In this document: positions 7,855 to 13,075 of the stretch, piece by piece
How the letters are laid out: every line of letters begins with the position of its first letter
Numbering within the stretch: position 1 is the first letter of the stretch
Assembly (NCBI GenBank): GCA_946480635.1
Contig: CAMLKV010000018.1
Location: 1 to 13,075 of the forward strand
Reading direction: 5' to 3'
Origin: an uncultured Flavobacterium sp.
GTDB taxonomy: Bacteria > Bacteroidota > Bacteroidia > Flavobacteriales > Flavobacteriaceae
Length of the DNA stretch: 13,075 nucleotides
Program-made: the position numbers and the translations under genes
Notes under the pieces: model-generated
The model's input: the letters and a program-made list of their open reading frames with translations, nothing else
Told to the model about the DNA's origin: nothing
Database searches by the model: none

Positions 7855-8720
7855 TGATAAACCGTAAAGATTTTTAACGCTTCATTATAAGCACTTTCAA
7901 AACTCATCGCACTTAAATTAGTATCTGCTTTTTGAGATGTAAAATACGATAACAACTTTTCAGTAGGCATGTTACCCGTAAGCTTATCAGTAGCCATAGG
8001 ACATCCGCCAAAACCTTGAATAGCTCCATCAAAACGATGACATCCCGCTTTATAAGCAGCATCTACTTTTTCATGCCATTTATCAGGGGTTGTATGCAAA
8101 TGAGCACCAAATTCAATATTAGGATACTTCGGAATCAAATTAGAAAACAAATAATCTATAACCTCTGGAGTCGAACTACCAACTGTATCTGAAAGGGATA
8201 AAATTTTAACACCCATATTGGCTAATTTTTCTGTCCACTCTCCTACTATTTCCACATTCCAAGGATCTCCATACGGATTACCAAAGCCCATAGAAATATA
8301 GGTAACGACCTCTTTATTACTTTTATCGGCAATGTTTAAAATCTCGTCGAGTGTAACCAATGATTCCGCGATTGTCTTGTGCGTATTACGCATTTGAAAA
8401 TTCTCAGAAATCGAAAAAGGAAAGCCTAAATATTGAATTTCAGGATGAACAGAAGCATTTTCGGCACCTTGTGTATTTGCAATGATTGCTAAAAGTTTAC
8501 TTTGTGTCTTAGATAAATCTAATTTTGACAATACTTCAGCAGTGTCTTGCATCTGTGGAATTGCCTTAGCCGAAACAAAACTTCCAAAATCAATCGTATC
8601 AAAACCAACTCGTAATAACGATTGGATGTATTGTACCTTTTTATCTGTGGGAATAAAATCCTTAATGCCTTGCATGGCATCACGTGGACATTCAATAAGT
8701 TTGATTTTATCGGCGTTCAT
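7851..8720 (-). CDS. Hydroxymethylglutaryl-CoA lyase-like aldolase (HMGL family)
   Basis: 289-residue TIM-barrel protein of the HMGL-like pyruvate/acyl-CoA lyase family, probably splitting HMG-CoA to acetyl-CoA and acetoacetate in leucine breakdown. The catalytic strand-1 motif ECPRDAMQG (10-18) has Arg13-Asp14. The family metal histidines are H207 and H209 in GAHLHTTPDKW, the mobile-loop cysteine is Cys240 in QGFGGCPMATD, and Asn250 in LTGN matches the conserved GN. In the typical HMG-CoA lyase the second metal motif reads HxHDTxG. Here the Asp and Gly are replaced (HLHTTPD), so substrate choice could differ; other acyl-CoA or 3-hydroxy-acid lyases are possible. The start at 8720 lies 20 bp after the pyrD stop, so the two genes form one minus-strand operon with pyrD first. 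Its stop overlaps the convergent DUF3307 gene by 4 bp, with no terminator between them. Confidence 0.82.
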   Translation of the reverse strand: MNADKIKLIECPRDAMQGIKDFIPTDKKVQYIQSLLRVGFDTIDFGSFVSAKAIPQMQDTAEVLSKLDLSKTQSKLLAIIANTQGAENASVHPEIQYLGFPFSISENFQMRNTHKTIAESLVTLDEILNIADKSNKEVVTYISMGFGNPYGDPWNVEIVGEWTEKLANMGVKILSLSDTVGSSTPEVIDYLFSNLIPKYPNIEFGAHLHTTPDKWHEKVDAAYKAGCHRFDGAIQGFGGCPMATDKLTGNMPTEKLLSYFTSQKADTNLSAMSFESAYNEALKIFTVYH

Positions 8721-8740
8721 AGCTCCAAAATTATAACTAT

Positions 8741-9760
8741 TTAAGCGTTTTCTAAAATCTTTTTATTAATTGCTTTAACTAAGGCTGGTCCTTCGTAAAT
8801 AAAACCAGTATATAATTGCACCAAACTAGCTCCAACTTCAAGTTTTTCGATAGCATCTTCTGCAGAATGAATACCTCCTACACCAACTATTGGAAATGCT
8901 TTATTACTTTTTTCAGATAAGAAACGAATAACTTCAGTAGAACGCTTAGTTAAAGGTTTACCAGACAATCCTCCTGCTTCAATTTTATTAACTGACTGTA
9001 ATCCTTCTCTCGAAATTGTAGTATTGGTCGCAATTACACCTGCAATTTTAGAATCTTTTACAATTTCGATAATATCCAAAAGCTGTTCATCAGTCAAATC
9101 GGGAGCGATTTTTAACAAAATTGGCTTCTGTTTAGGTTTTTGCTGATTCATATTTTGCAAAACCATCAAAAGTTTTGTCAATGGTTCTTTGTCTTGTAAT
9201 TCTCTTAAACCTGGTGTATTTGGCGAACTCACATTCACCACAAAATAATCAACATAATCATACAAGGCTTCAAAACAGATTTCATAATCTTTTACTGCTT
9301 CTTCGTTTGGAGTTACTTTATTTTTGCCTATGTTTCCACCTATAAGTACTCCTTTATTCTTTTTTAAACGTTCTACAGCTTCAAGAACTCCTCCATTATT
9401 GAATCCCATGCGATTAACAATGGCAGAATCTTCCAACAAACGAAATAAACGTTTTTTAGGATTTCCTTCTTGTGCTTTAGGTGTTAATGTTCCAATTTCG
9501 ATAAACCCAAAACCAAAGTTTGACAATTCATTGTAAAGTTTTGCATCTTTATCAAAACCTGCTGCCAAACCAACTGGGTTTTTAAATTTTAATCCAAAAA
9601 CTTCACGCTCCAAACGTTTATCATTTACATGAAACATCGAACGGATTAAGCCTGAAACACCAGGAATTTTATTGATAAATCTAATAGAAGAAAAAGAAAA
9701 ATGATGTATTTTTTCTGGATCAAATCCAAAAAGAATTGGTCTAATAAGTAGTTTGTACAT
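8741..9760 (-). CDS. pyrD: Dihydroorotate dehydrogenase (quinone), class 2
   Basis: Oxidises dihydroorotate to orotate in pyrimidine synthesis and passes electrons to the quinone pool at the inner membrane. The 339-residue length and the N-terminal amphipathic extension (residues 1-45, [20 protein letters not shown]) are those of membrane-associated class 2 enzymes, not class 1. FMN and substrate motifs are [12 protein letters not shown] (61-72), [20 protein letters not shown] (88-107), NRMGFNNGG (116-124), the catalytic base Ser179 in [21 protein letters not shown] (215-223), ATNTT (244-248), GGLSG (263-267) and VGVGGI (292-297). All are intact. It is the first gene of a two-gene operon with the HMGL-like lyase. 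Confidence 0.97.
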   Translation of the reverse strand: MYKLLIRPILFGFDPEKIHHFSFSSIRFINKIPGVSGLIRSMFHVNDKRLEREVFGLKFKNPVGLAAGFDKDAKLYNELSNFGFGFIEIGTLTPKAQEGNPKKRLFRLLEDSAIVNRMGFNNGGVLEAVERLKKNKGVLIGGNIGKNKVTPNEEAVKDYEICFEALYDYVDYFVVNVSSPNTPGLRELQDKEPLTKLLMVLQNMNQQKPKQKPILLKIAPDLTDEQLLDIIEIVKDSKIAGVIATNTTISREGLQSVNKIEAGGLSGKPLTKRSTEVIRFLSEKSNKAFPIVGVGGIHSAEDAIEKLEVGASLVQLYTGFIYEGPALVKAINKKILENA

Positions 9761-9782
9761 AAATAGTAGTGTTGTTGTGGTG

Positions 9783-9790
9783 CAAAAATA
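9783..9790 (-). promoter_or_regulatory. Predicted -7 box for pyrD operon
   Basis: On the minus strand TATTTTTG fits TAnnTTTG and lies 22 bases before the pyrD start codon. I find no convincing TTTG at the -33 position, so this is a weak-to-moderate call. Confidence 0.45.
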
Positions 9791-9946
9791 AAGATTCGTA
9801 AGCAGAATTTAGAATTTATAACTATGAATATTAAACCATATTTCGAAATCAAACAAAAATACTTGATAATCAATGTTTTAATTTTATTCAAAATTATTTA
9901 TCAGTAACTTTATGTACCAATTTATTTAATCTTAAAACAGCAAGTC

Positions 9947-10243
9947 ATGTATATAGTTAGAGAAATATTTCATTTGCAATTTGGACGATATAAAGAAGCA
10001 AAAGCATTAATAGATGAAGCCGTAGCAAAAGGATTGATAAAACTACCCGAAGGAGGAAAATTCCTTACAGATTTTACAGGACCTAGTTATCGACTAATTT
10101 TCGAATCACCTTATAAAACTCTTGCCGATTTTGAAACCGATTTGGCTCGAGAAATGAGCACTGAAGCCTGGAAAGAATGGTATGAACGATTTAAACCTTA
10201 TGTAAACCATTCGCAGAGAGAAATTCTTAAACAAGTTGGATAA
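9947..10243 (+). CDS. Small dimeric alpha/beta-barrel-like protein (NIPSNAP/ABM-like), function unknown
   Basis: 98 residues, soluble, no signal peptide. It has one ferredoxin-like repeat: a first strand MYIVREIFHLQFGRY (1-15), an amphipathic helix EAKALIDEAVAKGL (17-30), strand FLTDFTGPSYRLIFES (39-54), then a helix-rich C-terminus (KTLADFETDLAREMSTEAWKEW, 57-78) and a last strand REILKQV. The R-x-F start, the central strand and the LADFE helix are typical of dimeric alpha/beta-barrel proteins such as NIPSNAP and antibiotic-monooxygenase-like families, but no catalytic residue can be named. It stands alone between the divergent pyrD operon and pepT. The ATG at 9947 fits because the first strand begins at once. 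A weak -7 box (TAACTTTA, 9905-9912) lies upstream. Confidence 0.7.
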   Translation: MYIVREIFHLQFGRYKEAKALIDEAVAKGLIKLPEGGKFLTDFTGPSYRLIFESPYKTLADFETDLAREMSTEAWKEWYERFKPYVNHSQREILKQVG

Positions 10244-10286
10244 TTAATATTCATAAATATATCCTAAAAAGTGTGAATCTGACTGC

Positions 10287-10311
10287 TATTTGAGACCTAT
10301 GATTTCAAATA
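10287..10311. repeat. Short inverted repeat upstream of pepT
   Basis: TATTTGA (10287-10293) and TCAAATA (10305-10311) are perfect inverted arms with an 11-base spacer, ending 6 bases before the pepT -7 box. They could be an operator across the -33 region. Seven-base arms in AT-rich DNA can also arise by chance. Confidence 0.3.
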
Positions 10312-10317
10312 AGCTTG

Positions 10318-10325
10318 TATATTTG
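10318..10325 (+). promoter_or_regulatory. Predicted pepT -7 box
   Basis: TATATTTG matches TAnnTTTG perfectly and lies 23 bases before the ATG at 10349. A TTTG at 10289-10292 is a possible -33 element, though its 25-base spacer is slightly long. This placement excludes the in-frame GTG at 10325, whose first base is the last base of the box. Confidence 0.65.
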
Positions 10326-10348
10326 TGTTTCTTAAAAAAAACACATTC

Positions 10349-11590
10349 ATGCAACACATAATTGACCGCTTTATCAGCTATGTAACGGTAGACACAGAAG
10401 CTGACCCAAATTCGAACACAACTCCCAGCTCAGCAAAGCAATGGGATTTAGCAAATAAACTAGTAGAAGAACTTAAAGCTATTGGTCTTCAAGATGTAAC
10501 TATTGATGACAAAGCATATATTCAAGCAACTTTACCAAGCAATATTGAAGAAAAAGTACCTACGATTGGTTTTATTTCACATTTTGACACTACACCTGAT
10601 TTTACTGGAGCTAATGTAAAACCTCAAATTGTTCCTAATTATGATGGGGGTGATATTATCCTTAACAAAGAAAAGAACATCGTTTTATCTCCAAGTTATT
10701 TTGAAGATTTATTGTTATACAAAGGACAAACTTTAATCACAACCGATGGTACTACTCTATTAGGAGCCGATGATAAAGCTGGTATTACAGAAATTGTAAC
10801 TGCTATGGAGTATTTAATTAAAAATCCTCAAATCAAACACGGAACCATTAAGGTTGGTTTCACTCCTGACGAAGAAATAGGTCGTGGTGCCGATTTCTTT
10901 GATGTAGAAAAATTTGGTTGCGATTGGGCCTATACAATGGATGGAAGTCAGATTGGCGAATTAGAATATGAGAACTTTAATGCGGCTGGTGTAAAACTAA
11001 AATTCAAAGGAAAAAGCGTTCATCCTGGTTATGCTAAAGGAAAAATGATCAATTCGATGCTTTTAGCAACCAAATACATTTCTAAATTACCTAAAAAAGA
11101 AGTTCCTGAGCGCACAAAAAATTACCAAGGATTCTTTCATGTAGTTCACTTAGATGGAAGTATTGAAGAAACTAATGTTCAACTAATTATTCGTGATCAC
11201 GACCGTAAAAAGTTTGAAAAACGTAAAAAATTAGTTCAAAAAATAGCTGATAAGTTCAATGCTAAATACGCTAAACAATTTGGTGAGGATATTGTAGAAA
11301 TTGAAGTAAAAGATCAATACTACAACATGCGTGAAAAAGTAGAACCAATGATGCATATTGTAGACATTGCCGAAAAAGCCATGAAAAACTTAGGTATCAA
11401 ACCACTAATAAAACCTATTCGTGGTGGAACTGACGGTTCTCGCTTATCGTACATGGGATTACCTTGTCCTAACATTTTTGCAGGTGGTCATAACTTTCAT
11501 GGAAAATACGAATATGTTCCTGTAGAAAGCATGCAAAAAGCAGTGGATGTGATTGTAGAAATTGCTCAAATTGTAGCAAAGCAGAAATAG
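10349..11590 (+). CDS. pepT: Peptidase T (tripeptide aminopeptidase)
   Basis: Zinc aminopeptidase of the M20 family that removes the N-terminal residue from tripeptides in the cytoplasm. From the ATG at 10349 it is 413 residues, matching the usual length of about 410. The metal and catalytic residues are all visible: His78 and Asp80 in ISHFDTTPDF, bridging Asp141 in LGADDKAG, Glu175/Glu176 in TPDEEIGRGAD, Asp198 in YTMDGS and His381 in AGGHNFHGKYEYVP. The dimerisation lid domain (about residues 210-325) includes the conserved SVHPGYAKGKM with His225. An in-frame GTG 24 bases upstream is rejected because it overlaps the promoter box and adds a tail absent from the family. The gene is followed by a large inverted repeat without a T-run. 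Confidence 0.96.
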   Translation: MQHIIDRFISYVTVDTEADPNSNTTPSSAKQWDLANKLVEELKAIGLQDVTIDDKAYIQATLPSNIEEKVPTIGFISHFDTTPDFTGANVKPQIVPNYDGGDIILNKEKNIVLSPSYFEDLLLYKGQTLITTDGTTLLGADDKAGITEIVTAMEYLIKNPQIKHGTIKVGFTPDEEIGRGADFFDVEKFGCDWAYTMDGSQIGELEYENFNAAGVKLKFKGKSVHPGYAKGKMINSMLLATKYISKLPKKEVPERTKNYQGFFHVVHLDGSIEETNVQLIIRDHDRKKFEKRKKLVQKIADKFNAKYAKQFGEDIVEIEVKDQYYNMREKVEPMMHIVDIAEKAMKNLGIKPLIKPIRGGTDGSRLSYMGLPCPNIFAGGHNFHGKYEYVPVESMQKAVDVIVEIAQIVAKQK

Positions 11591-11611
11591 TTTATTTAAA
11601 CAATTTAAAGC

Positions 11612-11669
11612 TTCCATTTACAAACGAGTACAAATAATTATAAACATTTATTTTCGTTTGTAAATGGAA
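11612..11669. repeat. 16-bp perfect inverted repeat after pepT
   Basis: TTCCATTTACAAACGA (11612-11627) is repeated in reverse complement at 11654-11669. Inside, AAATAA (11632-11637) can pair with TTATTT (11648-11653), leaving a 10-base loop, so the whole forms a long hairpin. No T-run follows the right arm, so it is not a typical terminator, although it could still stop or stabilise pepT mRNA. It marks the border between core genes and the accessory-looking end of the window. Confidence 0.85.
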
Positions 11670-11743
11670 CTTGCGTATATTTATGAGTTGTATGCTATTA
11701 TAGAACAAAATTCGTACATTTAAAAAATTTTCAAACAAAAAAC

Positions 11744-12625
11744 ATGACAGAACTCTACAATCAATTTGAATTACACTATTATTTTCAAGATGATTCTCAT
11801 GGCTTTGATGCAATTGTACGAAATGAATGTGAAAAAGAATTATTAAAACTATTTGAAGAAGCATGTAATGATCTTGAGATAAAAATACTAATTGAAGCTA
11901 AACCTCCTCAAAACGGAGGATTTATTGAAATATGGGAATTTATTGGTACAAATAAGGAAACCATAACCTTATTAGTAACTATTTTGACACTTATTATGTC
12001 AAGAGTTCCTGTTCAAAATAAAAAACTTACAAAGCTACAAATTGAAAATCTTGAACTCGATAATCAACTAAAAAGAGAAGAATTAAAAAAATTAGGTATT
12101 AACAATATTGAGAATATCGATGATAATTTAATAGATAAAGTCATCACCTTTTTAGTTAAAAACTACAGAATTATTTGGAGACGTTCAAATTTTTTCAAAA
12201 AAATAACTCAATACAAAAGGATTAACAAAATCAGTACAAACAAACTTTTAGATTACAAACCATCATCTCAACCAGAAACTTTGAGATTAGGTGATTTTGA
12301 ACAATTTATCTTGTTTGATGAAAACATCCCAGATGTAACTGACCAATTAGTTACCATTGATTTAATTTCCTCCGCTCTAAAACAAGGAAAATTCAAATGG
12401 AAAGGTTTTTTAAATTCACAAATTATTGATTTTGAAATGCAAGACGAAAACTTCAAACAACATGTATTTCAAGGTGATGTCAAGCATAACAATAAAGTAA
12501 AACTCAACGTCAAGCTAAGTCATTCAAGAAAAATTGATGAAACTGGTAGAATAAAAATAACTCGATACTATGTAACAAAAGTTTTGAGTTACTCGATAGA
12601 TAATGTAGAGTTTAGTGCAGAATAA
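11744..12625 (+). CDS. Uncharacterised protein with one membrane segment, coiled coil and C-terminal beta-rich domain
   Basis: I cannot name a family for this 293-residue protein. Residues 1-60 are a small mixed alpha/beta region with YYFQDDSHGFDAIVRNECEK (12-31). Residues about 73-90 (TITLLVTILTLIMSRVPV) are hydrophobic enough for a single membrane helix. Residues about 91-118 (start QNKKLTKLQIENLELDNQLK) form a short coiled coil. A basic stretch with aromatic residues follows (139-170), then a C-terminal domain (about 175-293) with alternating beta strands. The layout suggests a membrane-anchored protein with domains on both sides or a peripheral hairpin. No catalytic motif is visible. A weak promoter (TACATTTA, 11715-11722) precedes it. 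Its stop codon directly abuts the TAAC end of the attC-like element, as in an integron cassette. Confidence 0.75.
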   Translation: MTELYNQFELHYYFQDDSHGFDAIVRNECEKELLKLFEEACNDLEIKILIEAKPPQNGGFIEIWEFIGTNKETITLLVTILTLIMSRVPVQNKKLTKLQIENLELDNQLKREELKKLGINNIENIDDNLIDKVITFLVKNYRIIWRRSNFFKKITQYKRINKISTNKLLDYKPSSQPETLRLGDFEQFILFDENIPDVTDQLVTIDLISSALKQGKFKWKGFLNSQIIDFEMQDENFKQHVFQGDVKHNNKVKLNVKLSHSRKIDETGRIKITRYYVTKVLSYSIDNVEFSAE

Positions 12626-12798
12626 TAACAGCATACAACAGCGGTTTTATGCAATGGCGGGGCTTGGGATTTTTTTGGAAAGTTTTTGCTCGCACTTTTT
12701 GTATTAAAATTCACGTATTTCTTTCACTCTTTTCGGTATATTTGTGAACGTCAGTAATAAAAAATCCGCCACTGACATAAAGCCGGCGGGACGTTAGG
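12626..12798. repeat. attC-like foldable element (candidate cassette recombination site or Bacteroidetes intergenic repeat)
   Basis: The element starts with TAAC (12626-12629) right after a stop codon and ends with GTTAGG (12793-12798). Its inner arms pair over a long stretch: GGTTTTATG (12643-12651) with CATAAAGCC (12776-12784), then, past an unpaired A at 12775 and one mismatch, TGGCGG (12655-12660) with CCGCCA (12766-12771). About 105 bases separate the arms. TAAC/GTTA ends, a long imperfect stem with an extrahelical base in one arm, and a variable middle are all features of integron attC sites. The arms are clearly GC-richer than the surroundings. The ends only partly fit the RYYYAAC/GTTRRRY consensus, and no integrase gene is in view, so an ordinary dispersed repeat remains possible. 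Confidence 0.55.
12737..12744 (+). promoter_or_regulatory. Promoter-like -7 box inside the attC-like element
   Basis: TATATTTG matches TAnnTTTG exactly and lies in the middle part of the foldable element, about 80 bases before the FRG gene start. No well-spaced TTTG was found upstream, so function is uncertain. If active, transcripts of the downstream gene would begin inside the element. Confidence 0.45.
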
Positions 12799-12823
12799 AG
12801 ATATTTTACCCAACATTGTGATT

Positions 12824-13075
12824 ATGAAATTATACGAGTATAAATCATTAGAAGAAAAAGGAGAATTTTTTAAAAATGGTGAAATTCCAATAAATATCAA
12901 CATAAACTCAATTTTTGATAATTTAGAAAAATTTCAAACTGAAGGAAGCGGTTTCATATATCGTGGCTGTTCAGAAGCTAAATACGGCTTGTACAATTCT
13001 GCTCAAAGATTATATATGGCACAAGACCTTCATCTACAAACACCAGAAGATGAAATCACTTTACATTATTGTCGT
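12824..13075 (+). CDS. FRG-domain protein, N-terminal part (runs off the window)
   Basis: An open frame from the ATG at 12824 continues to the right edge with 84 codons and no stop. The key block is SGFIYRGCSEAKYGLYNSAQ, at about residues 44-63. It carries the aromatic-Arg-Gly motif (YRG) and the following pattern K.GL.NSA.R that defines the FRG domain near the N-terminus of such proteins. FRG-domain proteins are often found in mobile and anti-phage contexts, but their biochemical activity is not settled. The first 43 residues are charged and without a signal peptide. The gene follows the attC-like element by 25 bases, which suits a cassette-borne gene. The remaining domains and the end cannot be seen. 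Confidence 0.75.
   Translation, partial: MKLYEYKSLEEKGEFFKNGEIPINININSIFDNLEKFQTEGSGFIYRGCSEAKYGLYNSAQRLYMAQDLHLQTPEDEITLHYCR

Noticed and set aside
9646..9891. Minus-strand open frame across the pyrD start and the spacer beyond
   Set aside because: It overlaps the 5' part of pyrD in another frame, is rich in AT-driven Ile/Phe/Leu codons and has no recognisable domain.
10325..10348. In-frame GTG as an earlier pepT start
   Set aside because: The GTG overlaps the last base of a perfect -7 promoter box and would add eight residues not seen in the family; the ATG at 10349 gives the normal N-terminus.
11592..11864. Minus-strand open frame over the inverted repeat and the start of the 293-residue gene
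   Set aside because: It is antisense to a better-supported gene, contains the hairpin arms, and reads as low-complexity Ile/Leu/Phe sequence.

Overview
This window looks like a low-GC Bacteroidetes chromosome, most likely Flavobacteriaceae (Flavobacterium or a close relative). The evidence is AT-rich codon use and intergenic DNA, several promoters with the Bacteroidetes -7 box TAnnTTTG, no Shine-Dalgarno sequences, and proteins typical of that group. It holds no rRNA, tRNA, CRISPR array or complete insertion sequence that I can see.

Positions 1-11590 are mostly core metabolism and transport. In order they hold: the 3' part of purB (+); an ammonium transporter amt (-), sharing a bidirectional terminator with purB; a KefB-type cation:proton antiporter with two C-terminal RCK_C domains (+); guaB (-), sharing a second bidirectional terminator with the antiporter; a two-gene operon (+) of a SatD-family protein and a DUF3307 membrane protein; an HMG-CoA-lyase-like gene and pyrD (-, pyrD first in the operon); a small alpha/beta-barrel-like gene (+); and pepT (+). 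purB, guaB and pyrD all serve nucleotide synthesis but are separate transcription units.

The most interesting core-region locus is 6369-7854. Three palindromes with A6 centres are spaced exactly 29 bp apart and run into the -7 box of the SatD-family gene. That gene encodes an N-terminal half with motifs resembling a class III nucleotide cyclase fold and a clear C-terminal helix-turn-helix. Four bp later comes a polytopic membrane protein with paired His/Asp residues in its membrane segments. I read this as a self-regulated, membrane-linked signalling module whose ligand and output are unknown.

From about 11591 to the end the DNA looks accessory. It has a 16-bp perfect inverted repeat after pepT, an unrecognised membrane/coiled-coil protein gene, a 173-bp foldable element resembling an integron attC site (TAAC...GTTA ends, long GC-richer stem, an unpaired base in one arm, an internal promoter-like box), and the start of an FRG-domain gene that runs off the window. 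This resembles a cassette-type or defence-type island, but no integrase is visible.
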